Shown one piece after another: positions 45,606 to 56,439 of a stretch of DNA of 64,000 bases; within the stretch, counting starts at the first letter, position 1, and each line of letters begins with the position of its first letter. The position numbers were made by a program, and so were the translations under genes. The notes under the pieces are model-generated. The model saw nothing but the letters and a program-made list of their open reading frames with translations. It searched no databases and was not told the DNA's origin. Source of the stretch: Prorocentrum cordatum (Eukaryota; Sar; Dinophyceae; Prorocentrales; Prorocentraceae); NCBI GenBank assembly GCA_963575745.1, contig CAUYUJ010008091.1, positions 164,530-228,529 on the forward strand, read 5' to 3'.

Positions 45606-47459
45606 TCCTACTATGCTCTCCCTGTTCCTCCTCTCCATCCTCCCTCGTCCTCGATCCACCTCCTCTCCCCCCGCTTGTCCTCCCTCTGCTACATCGGTCC
45701 CAGGATCGGAAACTGGCCCCGAGATCAACATCGAGAAACACATGTTGTCGCCACTGCTTCGAACCGCGAATATCTGGGCACGTGGGTCAAACATCGGCTC
45801 CTGGACCTCTCCTTTTGGGTCTGTCCTGGCCGGAACGCCGAGGAAGTCCAACCAGCCGTGGCGACGGCGAGCCCCCCTGAGGCTAAGACATGAGCAGAAC
45901 CACCAGGAGATGTTAGCCAGCGTGGACCTCAAGCAGCAGATCATTGGGCTGTGGCTGTGTGCACGCTGTGTGGTGCAGGCTATGTGGCTTCAGCTACGTG
46001 GCGCAGTGTACTACGCGGTGCAGGCGAGAGGCGGCCACGAGGCGAACCTCGCCGGACCTGCCCAGCGCACGAGGCGGCCACGAGGCGGCGGCCACGGCCC
46101 TGGCCCCCGCTAGGGCCCTCCTCCTCTTTTCCCCCAGCAGCCAAGATCTCCTGAGACGCACGCTGCTTGTAAGATGGGCGCCAAGGGGGATAACGAGGAG
46201 GGCTCGCGCGGACGAGGGAGGATGCAGAGGGGGAGGGAGAGGACGGAGAGGAGGAGGAGCAGGAGGACGAGCGCAAACCCAACATGTAACAATGATCATG
46301 GAGTGCGCCGTCCCGTCCCAAGTCGCCCCTCCTTAGTTACGGGTTCCTAGTGACACTTTTTTCCGCACGCTGCGAGACGCGTCCACCTTTTAAAGACGAA
46401 GGGAGGACCGGTTGTGCACACACGCGCAGATAACAAAAGATGCTGTCTGCCCGCGCCGCCTCGACGAGGATGTGAGACTCCGTCTTGCGGACGACGCGCC
46501 GGAACTGAGCGTCGAGCCTGGGGGGGCGGGCAAGGGCTGGGCCTGACGATCCGCACGGCATCTCAAACCTGCGCAGTTGTGCGATTCGTTGTTCTGCCCT
46601 TGCATGCCGGCGATCAGCCCGTCAAGCGAAGAGCTTACACACGTGGGAACAAAAGAAGGGCACAGGACTCCATCGAGCAGTGGCAGATTACAAATACGCG
46701 CTCTGGCTTCAAATGCATGAATAACCACGTGGAACACCGAATACACGGCCTGATCATTTTGATGGGTTCCTGAGAACAGCAAATGACGACCTCGGTTAAT
46801 AGATGCGAGTTCTCATATTCGTCGGCAGGGCTTCCTAGGAGCATAGGTCTTCAGATCACGCTCGTGAGCCTAAACTTGTACTTGTCGTCTGCAAGGGCTT
46901 GGCTCTGCAAGTTTCGATCTCACACAGAGTACTCGCGCTGAGGCATTGTTAGCACGGTAGCATACAAAAGTACGGTGCGAGCGGTAATCGGACACAAACA
47001 CAAACAGGGACACGAACAATGAGACACGAACACAAACAGCAGCGACTGGTGGGATACAAATGGGGATACACATGTACGCACAAAGGAAACCAAGGAGAGA
47101 AAGATGACCAAGATTGCGCGCCCCTGTCAACTCTGCGAACGAACGCGCGATGTTTGACGTGGGGGGGGGTCCTGCGCTGGCAGCTCCGTGTGAATAATAG
47201 CGTTTCGCCACTGCGTTCTTATATTGAAAAGCTGAGATATCCCCACCATGTATGCATGAGCCGCGCTGTCTCCGCAAAGCCGAGCACATATTTGGCCCGG
47301 GCGGCCCCGACTGCCCCGACCCTTCGACAAATTATCCCGGCAAAGCAACCTAACAGCGATGTGTAGGAGCATATCTGGAAGCATTCCCCTTCAGATTCAG
47401 ATGAGAATCCAGTTGTAGAATTCTGCTGTTCTCGCAGTCGTTGTCGCATTCGCGATGAC
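45606..47459. other. Mixed unique DNA, no firm gene
   Basis: 45955-46100 repeats the 31.9-32.3 kb pattern. About 46390-46540 (minus) reads FRRVVRKTESHILVEAARAD, mildly protein-like. 46990-47045 has ACACAAACACAAACAGGGAC phrases. Nothing here is assigned. Confidence 0.4.
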
Positions 47460-47484
47460 AGTCGCAGTGGCAACGGCAGTGGCA

Positions 47485-47815
47485 GTCACAGCCTCAGCCT
47501 CAGCCTGCCTCAGCCTCAGCCTCAGCCTGCCTCAGCCTCAGCCTGCCTCAGCCTCAGCCTCAGCCTGCTTCAGCCTCAGCCTCAGTCTGCCTTCAGCCTC
47601 GGCCTCAGCCTCAGCCTGCCTCAGCCTCAGCCTGCATCAGCCTCAGCCTCAGCCTCAGCCTGCCTCAGCATCAGCCTGCCTCAGCCTCAGCCTCAGCCTG
47701 CCTCAGCCTCAGCCTCAGCCTGCTTCAGCCTCAGCCTCAGTCTGCCTTCAGCCTCGGCCTCAGCCTCAGCCTGCCTCAGCCTCAGCCTGCCTCGGCCGCA
47801 GCATCAGCCTGCCTC
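47485..47815. repeat. CAGCCT hexamer minisatellite
   Basis: CAGCCTCAGCCTGC phrases; a higher-order unit (TTCAGCCTCAGCCTCAGTCT) appears twice (~47571 and ~47724). Confidence 0.95.
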
Positions 47816-48215
47816 AGCATTCAAAATGTGGCCCAGGAGTGAAGTTCTTGGAACTAGAAGAAAAAGGGTGGCCTACAGTTGGCTCCGGGCATTCAAAATC
47901 ATGCCCAAGAATGGAGTTCTGGGAACTTGAAGAGCACGAAGTGGCCTACAGTTGGCTCCGGGCATTCAAAATGTGGCCTGGGAATGGAGTTCTGGGAACT
48001 CGAAGAGCACGAAATGGCCTACAATTGGCTCCGGGCATCAAACATGTGGCCCGGGAATAGAGTTCTGGGAACTCGGAGACCACGAAGTGGCCTACAGTTG
48101 GCTCCGGGCATCCAAAATGTACGCCGGGAATGGAGTTCTGGGAAATCGAAGAACACGAAGTGGCCCACAGTTGGCTCCGGGCATCCAAAATGTACGCCGG
48201 GAATGGAGTTCTAGC
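47816..48215. repeat. ~68-bp minisatellite, about six copies
   Basis: GGGCAT-CAAAATGTGGCCCGGGAATGGAGTTCTGGGAACTCGAAGAGCACGAAGTGGCCTACAGTTGGCTCC-type unit, broken here: markers CAGTTGGCTCCGGGCAT recur at about 47876, 47950, 48091 and 48169 with a diverged copy between. Confidence 0.92.
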
Positions 48216-48394
48216 AGCGCCAAAAGCGATTTTGCGAGGATGTCCAAAGCGATTTGGGCTTCGACGGCAGACGCGCCGGGTCCCGCCCCGGGTCCCGCCC
48301 CGACCCCCCTGAGGAGTCATGATGATCTCTTTTGACCCCACTAGAAACCTATCAGTCTTCGCTGTTAGGTAAAATGGTAGCCAACGCGAACACC
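48216..48394. other. Spacer between repeats
   Basis: Nothing recognised. Confidence 0.3.
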
Positions 48395-48980
48395 AAGCAT
48401 TGTGTTTCAAACGATCTACGTTGTGCAATCTATGTGGAGCGACCTGCGTGGTGCAGTTCATTTGCGTTTGCCATAAGTTGTCGAACTCCACTGTTCGCGC
48501 AGTCATCCCACCCACCCACCCGCAACTTGGTTTGCAAAGCCCACGCGGCGGCGATTGCGAACTTTTGGGCGCTGGTTTGCGCATCGCTGCGACCGCGGTA
48601 GCGCGCAAGCTCGCGCGCTCAGCGGCCAAGTAGTCTGGCGCGACCGCCACGGCCGCTGTGGCAGTGACTGCCGCGAGCTTCCCTGCGCGTCTCGCAAACC
48701 GCGCTGGCGCGCGGGCACTCCAATGCGAGTCGGCGATCCGGGCGGGCGCACGGCGACGTCGACAAAGGCAGCCACGATGATGATAGCAGCGATGCCGGTG
48801 ACAACGATGACGATGACGACGGAAAGGCCAATGACGGCGCCGATGCTGGTCACGCCGATGACGATGAGGTTGCCCACGTGTCGGCGACGAAAGTTTTGTA
48901 ACGATTTCGACATGTGCGCGCGCCCGACGCGCGCGACTGGCCTGCATCGTATTATTTGACAGGAGCGGTGCTCCCCCCAG
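48395..48980. repeat. Dispersed repeat family D, copy 1
   Basis: Modules in order: TTGTGCAATCTATGTGG...CTCCACTGTTCGCGCAGTCATC, GCAACTTGGTTTGCAAAGCC, CGCGCTGGCGCGCGGGCACT, GATGACGATGACGA with GGCCAATGACGGCGCCGATG, and CATCGTATTATTTGACAGG. Confidence 0.85.
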
Positions 48981-49735
48981 CACGCGCGCAAAAGGCGTTC
49001 GAATGATTTCGGCATGTGCGCGAGAGACCAGCTTGGTCGCAATGAATGAAATTGTTGAAAAATGTTTGTCTCAACAATTTGCAAGATCGCGCGTGCGTAT
49101 TGTTTGTGTGAAAATTCCCACGATAAAACCATGTGTATTATATTTGGTCGGAAACGTCGGTGTGACCGTTTTTGTTCGTAGGTAGCGGTCGTCGCCCGTG
49201 GGAGGAGGGGGGTTCGGGGAGTTCGGGCGGGAGCGTAATGGTAACAGCGGCCGCGGCGTGCACCCGCCAGGATGCGCCACCAACGCATCAATCGCCTGTG
49301 TCCACCACAGCATGTAGTGTGGGGGGGGGGTCGAAGCCACTCCCCCAGTACCATCGCTAGCGCTACCCAGGGGAAAGTTTGGGGGGGGAGGGGAAGGGCC
49401 TGGGTAACCAGCGTTGCCACGGGGACGACAAGAAAACGCTGACGACCTTAAAAGCCATACGGAACTGGAGGTTGGGGAGGAATTGCGGCATGCGCGCGCG
49501 CGACGCCGCGCGCGCGAGAATTGTGCGTTGTCGACTGCAATATTCGACGCGCGAATGTGCGTGTTTAGCCAGGGTAAGCGACAATCCGATACTCGAGAAA
49601 TGTCGAAGGAGAAGGATGAGGGGGGGATCAATACCGACTGGCCTGGGAAGGCATGAGTTCATACTAACATGAAGGATGGGCTCGAATCAAAATGCAAATC
49701 GTACTCCCCAAGGGGGGGGCGATAAGACTGGGGGA
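48981..49735. other. Intergenic
   Basis: CGCGCGCGACGCCGCGCGCG self-complementary stretch at ~49495. No gene. Confidence 0.35.
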
Positions 49736-50225
49736 ATTAGATCCATAAAACCTGTTTGGTGCATCTGCTTTTGCAGAACTTGGAATTGTCAACTCCACTG
49801 CTCGCGCAATCATCCCGCAACTTGGCCTGCAAAGCGCCTGCGGCGGCGATTGCGGTAACTGGTTGTTGGCCATGGTTGGCGCATCTCGGCGGCCGCGCTG
49901 GCACCCGCCAGGTCACATGCAAAGCGGCTAACTGGCTTGGCACAGCCGGTGCGGCAGCGATGGCGCTTACCTTTGGGGACTTCCCAGGGCGTCTCGAAGG
50001 CCGCGCTGGCGCGCGGGCACTTCAGCGCGAGTCGATGATCCGGGCGGGCGATGCATCATGATTACGCCGACATCGGCGACAACGGTGATGATTGTAGCGA
50101 TGGTGGTGGCCATGGTGATGATGATGACGGCAAGGCCAATGACGGCGCCGATGCTGGTCACGACGATGACGATGATGATGTACATGGTTCGGTGACGGAA
50201 GTGATTGACCGATGATGGCAGCAAT
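49736..50225. repeat. Dispersed repeat family D, copy 2
   Basis: CTCCACTGCTCGCGCAATCATC, GCAACTTGGCCTGCAAAGCG, CGCGCTGGCGCGCGGGCACT, GGCCAATGACGGCGCCGATG in the same order as copy 1. Confidence 0.85.
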
Positions 50226-50999
50226 TGCGGCGTCTGGCGACGAAGCTAACGACGGTGATGCGGCGGCGCTGTTGAAGGTGATGATGAGGAAGCGCGCACT
50301 TCTGGCAGATTTCGCATTGGAAACCAATTGGATTCTGCACATTCCCCAAACAGTTCTTGAGTTTGCATGCTCCCCACACCAATGCGGCCGCGATGGCGCT
50401 TGCTGATGGCAACGTCCCAATGGCGTCAGAGGCCTCGCTGGCGCGCGGGCACTTCAATGCGGGTCGGTGCAATCCTGGAATCCCTAAGAAACGAACGTTT
50501 GGCAAGGATTCCGGCATGCGAGCGCGACGACGCGCGCGCGAGCACTTGGTCAATTTGCTGCAAAGGATTATTGTAAGTTGCTGTTCTGATCAGCAAATGC
50601 GCGCGCATAGTTTTACTTGAAGTACGAGGGGGGATAAGGTGACACCCTGGCAAAATGAACGATGAGGACGAATCATATGTAGTCTCAGTGTCCCAAAAGG
50701 TAACGATAAGACCGGGGGAGGGGGGGAGGGGGTGGTAGAGTCTAGCCTCTTGTAGAACGGAAAATATATGAAGTGGAATCGATCTTGGGCGAACTACGCA
50801 AAATAAAGAAAAGCAGCGCAAATCAGCGCAAAGAAACACAAACCAATACAAAACAACGCAAAGCAACGACAAGAAATGTCGAACAATGCCAAGTCCCATA
50901 GAAGAGAAGTGAGGTACCAGAAGTGCTAACACCGATAGGAAAATATGCAGGGCCCATTGGATTCCAACACGAAATATGTCACAAGTGCGCATCCTCACC
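50226..50999. other. Partial family D modules and unique DNA
   Basis: GCTGGCGCGCGGGCACTTCA at ~50438 repeats a family D module. 50810-50880 has CGCAAA-CAACGCAAAG phrases. No gene. Confidence 0.5.
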
Positions 51000-51345
51000 A
51001 TCGCCCCCATCATCACCACCTTATCACCACCGTTATCGTCATCGCCAGTCGCCGCCATTACCGCCATCATCAGCCAATCGCCTTCGTCACCGAATCATGC
51101 ATAGCAGCATCGTCAACGACGTCACCAACATCGGCACCGTCATCGACAGTGCCGTCGTCATCGATACCATGGCCACAACCATCGCTGCCAGTGCCAAGCA
51201 GTCACCGCAATCGCGGCCGCGTGGGTTGTGCAAAACGAACTGCGGGTGGAAAGGTGAGATGATTGCACAAGCAGTGGGGTTGACGACTGCAAGTTCTGCA
51301 AGGCGGATTGCACCACATAGCTTACAGCACATGACTTACACCGAG
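51000..51345 (-). repeat. Dispersed repeat family D, copy 3 (inverted)
   Basis: The reverse complement carries ATGTGGTGCAATCC..., CCCACTGCTTGTGCAATCATC, CACGCGGCCGCGATTGCGGT and GATGACGACGG modules. Confidence 0.8.
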
Positions 51346-52500
51346 CATCCTGCGACACATAGATAGCACACCGGGAGTGCAGTAACCGACTGCATGGGGT
51401 GCATGCTGGCAACACATGGCATTCCTTGGTTCCAGAGCGCACAGCCACGATATGCACGGGGTGCCCTCCGAACGCTGGGCGTCGGCCCCGGAACGGCACG
51501 CGCGGCTCATGGCACCCTGGCTGGTGGCAGACGCAGATCGCCACCCAGTGAAAAATGCGTTCTGCTGGTGTACGCCAGGCTGGTCCAACGAGAGCTCGGA
51601 GACAATGCGCACGGGGCTGTTCCTCCATGAGAAGAGCCACCTTCATGAACTGACAGTTGGCAGACCGAGTCGGTCACCAAAGGCAAACACGCAACCGCAC
51701 ATCAATAGCACTAACCCAAAACCAAGTCGAAAAGTCCATGTTCTTGTGAATACAAGTGCGCGCATTGAGCATTGCAACGGGCTCCCTGCCCATGCCCTCC
51801 CCACAAGCACCTGGCGCCGTGCGCTTTGTTGCACTTGAACGAACCATAATCGTTCTCCTCGCGGAGAAGTCAACATACAGACCACCGCTCGCCTTTCCCA
51901 ACTCTGTGAGGAAGAGAGCCCGTTAAGGGAAACTGGAGAAAACAGATGAGGACAAGCTATAGCACCGTCACTATAGGACCAGTGTCCGATTGGTCGCTCC
52001 CCCTCTGCGTGAAAGGTCGCGAACAGCGATGCGGCCAGCCTCAAACTCGCAAGAGAGTCAGAGCATTCTCTGAGTACATGCCAACGGAGTTTTGTGAGGA
52101 GGAGGAGGAGGACGACGACGACGACGACGACGACGAAGACGACGACGAGGTGGAGGAGCGTGGCCAAGGGGGGGGGGGGCAATGAGTGCAGGCGCTGCCC
52201 ACTCTGGGGGAGGGAGGGGCAGGGCCGAGGACACGGGATGGTGCAGACGGACGGCCCATGAACCGCACGGGACCTGCCCCCCGCAAGACCGACCGGGAAC
52301 GGAGCTCCCCACTCCGTGGCCAAGGACTGCATCCTGGATGGCCCCCCTCCTCGTGGCTGGAGAGGAAGCGGGGTGAGGACGTGCAGCAGAAGTCAGTGGC
52401 ATAGGAAGGGCGAGAGGAAGGGAGGCGCGGGGCGGATGGCCCGGTGGTGCATGCGATCTGCCCTCCTCGAAACCGAACGGGAACGGAGCTCCCTCCCGTG
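51346..52500. other. Unique DNA, no recognised gene
   Basis: A GAGGAG/GACGAC tract lies at 52097-52150. GGGAACGGAGCTCCC at 52289 recurs at 52481. Open frames exist on both strands without recognisable motifs. Confidence 0.35.
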
Positions 52501-52504
52501 GCGA

Positions 52505-52670
52505 AGGAGCGATGCACCCGCGATGCATCGGCGACGTCGGCGGTGCATTGGCGACGCCGGCGTGGACAAGAGCGGGCTCCACATCGAGCCGCATCGCCGG
52601 TGCATCGGCGATGCGGCGCGATCCTCCGACCCCATCTGCTCCGACACCATGCGGGAGGCCCAGGGGAAGG
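52505..52670. repeat. Fold-back family B, copy 2 (partial)
   Basis: CGATGCATCGGCGACGTCGG, CATCGCCGGTGCATCGGCGA and GATGCGGCGCGATCCTCCGA align to 31230-31390. The outer left arm differs. Confidence 0.82.
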
Positions 52671-53297
52671 GAGCGGCAGTGGGAGGGCGAGAGGGAGGGG
52701 GGCGCAGGGGGCCGGGCGCGGGAGTGGAGAAGCACGGAGGTGCGCGTGGACCCACATGTGCGCAGGTGCACTTCTAAAACAATAGGAGTGCATATGCACG
52801 TGCACATGCTTGCGTATATGCACGCATCTGTGTATACGTCTAGGGAGAGATACAGATGTGCACATGCACGTACATCGGCACTGCTAAGCAGCAGTGCTGT
52901 GCACATGTGCTCTGGGGGGAGAGGGGCGGAGAGAGCGAGAGGAGAGGGAGGGAGGGGAACAACTGAGCCGCAGGAGGCAGCGCCCGCTTCGGGCGAACGA
53001 AAAAGTCGAGGCGCCCGGGCGCCCCGTCTAGAAAGCGGCAGGGTGACTTCTCGGCCCACCACCGCCGGATTAATCTACCGCTGCTCTCCAGTGGCTTGCC
53101 GTTCCGAGCGCTGTGGGGGCCGCAGCAGCTGTTGCATCGGAGGCCAGAGCCCCACTCTTGAAATCGGACGCAGCTTGCTGGAGCCGAGGCCTTTAGCCCT
53201 ACGCTTGAAACTGCACTGGAGGCCGCAGCAGCTCTTGAATTGGGATCCGCAACTGCCTCATGGAAAAGCGGCTCGACACGCGTGCCTGCGCAGCCGG
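52671..53297. other. Intergenic, alternating purine-pyrimidine tract
   Basis: About 52780-52880 is rich in TGCATATGCACGTGCACATG-type alternation. About 53110-53260 contains three GCCGCAGCAGCT / TTGAA-TGGG-TC phrases. No gene. Confidence 0.45.
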
Positions 53298-53546
53298 TCA
53301 CGATCGCTTGAAGTCCAGCCGGGCCTTCCTGGGCGGCAGGCCCGAGATGAAGCCCTCCTTCTTCTCCCTCTGCGCTGGCAGCCCAAACCACAGAGAACAA
53401 ACTCCGGCCCCCGACCTCCCTGTCCACGTCCACGACTTGCACGTCGAGGACCCGCTGCAGGTGGTGCAGCAGTCCGCCGGGGACCCCACGCCGTCCACCT
53501 CCTCGCCGGCCAGGCCGGAGTAGGCGACGCCGCCTCGGCGCCGGGC
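53298..53546 (-). CDS. PAN/apple-domain exon (partial gene)
   Basis: About 80 codons on the minus strand, GGVAYSGLAGEEVDGVGSPA then DCCTTCSGSSTCKSWTWTG, CSLWFGLP and ISGLPP before a stop at 53298. The DCC-x2-C-x5-C-x-SWTW spacing, followed by a further Cys and an ISGLPP end, is the pattern of PAN/apple domains, small disulfide-bonded modules on secreted or surface proteins that bind protein or carbohydrate. These domains are abundant in dinoflagellates. It appears as a lone exon: no signal peptide, start codon or neighbouring domain was found. The stop could be genuine or lie beyond a splice site. It may be a gene fragment. No function beyond the domain can be given. Confidence 0.6.
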   Translation of the reverse strand, partial: ARRRGGVAYSGLAGEEVDGVGSPADCCTTCSGSSTCKSWTWTGRSGAGVCSLWFGLPAQREKKEGFISGLPPRKARLDFKRS

Positions 53547-53926
53547 CGGATCTCGCCTCTCCGGGACCGGGGCTCGCGGGTCTTCGCTTCCAGAGGCACC
53601 CGAGCCCAGGCCCCCGATCTTGCGAGGAACGGGCGCTTGCGGTTCAATGCTCTCCCCCCCCCTATGGGCCAGCCACCCCTGCAGCTGCTCAAAAACTCGA
53701 GGTAAGGTCCGTAAACTAACCACGCGCGAGAAAAGATGTTACGGTGTGCGAGTATTGTTTCTGGCATGGCTCGAGTCTGAGAGCGATCTGAGGCCTCTCG
53801 ATGGTCTGGACTGATGCTTCCGAGGGTGCTGCAACGATTGGTGTTAACAGCTCTGTAGCAGCTCTAACTATGGAGATCAAGTCCGTGAACCGACCCAGAG
53901 CCTCCGTCGGCCATCGAGCCTGCATC
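53547..53926. other. Sequence upstream of the PAN exon
   Basis: The frame stays open to 53723 on the minus strand but the sequence looks intronic. Nothing else recognised. Confidence 0.35.
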
Positions 53927-54120
53927 GACTGCACGTAATACGAATGACCCTGGGTAAGATAAGAGTGACCTTTGGTGCGCGGCGTCCTGGGGGCCGCGGG
54001 GGGACCAAACACAAGCGCGCAAGACGCTACTGCCGCCTCGCGTTCGGCGATCACGGGACCCATATATGGGCCCGCACCGAAGGTCACTCCGGCGAAGGGG
54101 GGTCACTCGTACGTGTAGTC
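53927..54120. repeat. Fold-back element, family E copy 1
   Basis: The left GACTGCACGTAATACGAATGACCC...AGAGTGACCTTTGGTGCG pairs with the right CGCACCGAAGGTCACTCCGG...GGGTCACTCGTACGTGTAGTC. Homologous to 60000-60181. Confidence 0.92.
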
Positions 54121-54121
54121 G

Positions 54122-54420
54122 ACTCCAGCCTCCAGCCGTCATCGAGCCCCCAAAAGCATCCAGACGCGTCACCGATCCCAGTCCTCTCTGCTCCACCTGC
54201 CCCCTCCCCCGACGACGACGCTGTTGTTCTCTGCTGGGGCCAGTCCCCCCAAAGCCTCAGTCCGTCATCGAGCCTCCAGCCTCCATCCGCCACCGAGCCC
54301 CCAGGAGCCTCTGGAACGCGTGACCGATCCCAGTCACATCTGCTCCGCCCGCCCTCTCCCCCGCCGGCGCCGATTTATTCGTGGCGCGGCCCCCCCAGGC
54401 ATCTCGACCCCTCCCTGCAG
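54122..54420. repeat. Tandem duplication, ~170 bp unit
   Basis: GTCATCGAGCC-CC...GCATC or GCCTC, CGCGT-ACCGATCCCAGTC, CTGCTCC-CC-GCCC-CTCCC occur in the same order at about 54137-54215 and 54272-54365. Confidence 0.8.
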
Positions 54421-54730
54421 GGCCTCCTCCTGCTCCTCCTCTTTCTCGTCCTCCTGCCCTCCTCCTCCTCCTCTCCTCCCTCCTCCTCTCCTCCCTCCTG
54501 CTCCTCCTCCGCCTATCCCCTCCCTCCTCCTCCTCCTCCTCCTCCTCCTCCGCCTCCTCCTCCCTCCTCCTCCTGCATCCCTCTCCTCTTCCCCCTCCTC
54601 CTCCTCTCCTCCTCCTCCTCCTCCTCCTCCTCCTCCTCCTCCTCTCCTCCTCCTCCTCCTCCTCCTCCTTCTCCTCCTCCTCCTCCTCCTCCTCCTCCTC
54701 CTCCTCCTCGTCCTCCTCGTCCTCCTCCCC
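54421..54730. repeat. (CTC)n microsatellite
   Basis: CTC triplets with a few GTC and CCC variants. Confidence 0.95.
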
Positions 54731-55640
54731 CCCCGACGAGGATGGAGCAGGGGACCCCCCGCAGCGAACCGCCAAGGGGCGAGCGCCCGCCCGTTGTCTG
54801 GGGGGAAGAAGGGGGAGAGAGCCCAAAGAAGGCTCGCGGCCAAAACGAGGGGAGGTGCCGCTTCGAGCCCGGGAACGTCGGCCCCCCCCGGAGGGAGGGG
54901 CGACCAAGAAATACCCAGCAGCAGCGATGACTCTGGCGGCCTCTGGCTCTGAGAGCGCTCCTGCCCCCCACCACCGTTCGATGCCCTCCTCCCCCCCTTC
55001 TGCCCCAGGGCCAGCCTCTCATCCTGGGCCGTCCTCTGGCGGCCCCCGGGGGCCAGGAAGCCTGAGGGCGCCTAGGAAAGACGGGCCGCAGTGAGGACTG
55101 TGGCGACGTCTGGATCTGAGGGTGCTGAGGGTGAAGAGGGATCTGGATCTGAGGGGTGCTGAGGGTGCTCCCGCCCCCAACACCTTCCGATGCACTCCTC
55201 CCCCTTTCCCCGTGCGGGGGCAGCAAGCGACCACAATCAGATCGAGACCCCCAAGGGGATGTCTTGCGCATGCCCACAATCGTCAGAACATCGAAACCAT
55301 CTTAGTGAATAGTGGTTGTGGCCCATGCGTGTGTCCCAAGACGGCCAAATCGACCACAAACTCTACCTAAGCATTCATGTCGAAGTCGGTGGGTTCTTCC
55401 CCGAGGGGACCTCCAGAAACGTCCACTAAGTAGTGGTTGTGATTCTTTCTGCAGGCCTCCGACACCACGACCTTTTATGGCAAGCGGGCCGCAGTGCTGT
55501 CGGGTGCCCATGCGCAGTAACAGAAACACCGCTCGGGAAGGGGTCGGGACCTCCGGGGCCCGCAGCTTGAGGAACACAAAAAGACGTCGTTGGATTTCAG
55601 GGAGCACCAGCTCCAATGCAGCGGGGCAGCTTCGCGACCA
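54731..55640. other. Intergenic
   Basis: TCTGGATCTGAGGGTGCTGA repeated around 55108-55170. No gene recognised. Confidence 0.4.
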
Positions 55641-55644
55641 CAAG

Positions 55645-55780
55645 GGGAGGAAGGAGGAGGAAGAGGAGGAGGAGGCGGAGGAGGAGGAGGAGGAGGAGGA
55701 GGCGAAGGAGGAGGAGGATGAGGAGGAGGAGGAGAGGGAGGAGGAAGAGGAGGAGGAGGAGGACGAGGACAGGAGTAGAA
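55645..55780. repeat. (GGA)n microsatellite
   Basis: GGAGGA with GAA and CGA variants. Confidence 0.95.
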
Positions 55781-56439
55781 GGGTCGAGGAGGGATGCCTC
55801 CTTCCTGCCTAACCGGTTGCAAGATGTGCCCGCGCCGCGTGGACCATGTGGACTCCTCCTCCTCCTCCTCGCCTGCCTTTCAGTGAGACCATCAACCACC
55901 CACACTGTTGGCCACGACGATACGAATGGCCCTGCTGGCTCCGCAACGCGTGGACCAGCACCCCTCGCATCGAGGGGCAGAGCCGACCTGATGGTAAAAT
56001 CTTCTTTCCGTGCAGCAGGAGAGGGTAAAGAGCGGCGACAACTCGAGAAGGGAGTAGTTGGAGGGGAGGAGGAGAAGGAGGGAACGCCAATACCCCAATG
56101 CCAGTCCGTCTCCCTCGTAGAACCACCTGGAAATGGAGCTCTGTCTGGCCATCACACGGGCCCACGCACAAATCAGGCCGCCTTCCGCTGCCTTCCCCTG
56201 AAGACCGTTTCATCCGTTCATGGGCTGCTGAATGCTTTGGAGAAGACCGAGCGCAACTGCAGCAGAACACAAGCCTAAACTATATTGGATGGGCGTTTTC
56301 CCGAGAACAGACTGCTTGCAACAAGACTCTCACACAAGCCCGAGCTTAAAAGCAGAAGCTGCGAGACATCTGTGCTCATGCTCGAGCCCCACTGATGAAT
56401 CCGAGGAAGGAGAAGCTGAACGGGGCTGAGCTCACGGCG
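55781..56439. other. Unique DNA downstream of the RT relic
   Basis: No gene recognised; it may include more of the decayed element's 3' part. Confidence 0.35.

Noticed and set aside
46337-46782. Minus-strand gene containing FRRVVRKTESHILVEAARAD
   Set aside because: Only ~30 residues look protein-like, with no motif, splice border or neighbour exon; kept only as a remark in the region entry.
47455-48060. Ser/Ala/Cys-Leu-rich 201-codon frame on the plus strand
   Set aside because: Translation of the CAGCCT hexamer array; no independent coding signal.
47816-48215. CRISPR-like array
   Set aside because: Units are contiguous ~70-78 bp tandem repeats with no constant repeat/variable spacer structure, in a eukaryotic context.
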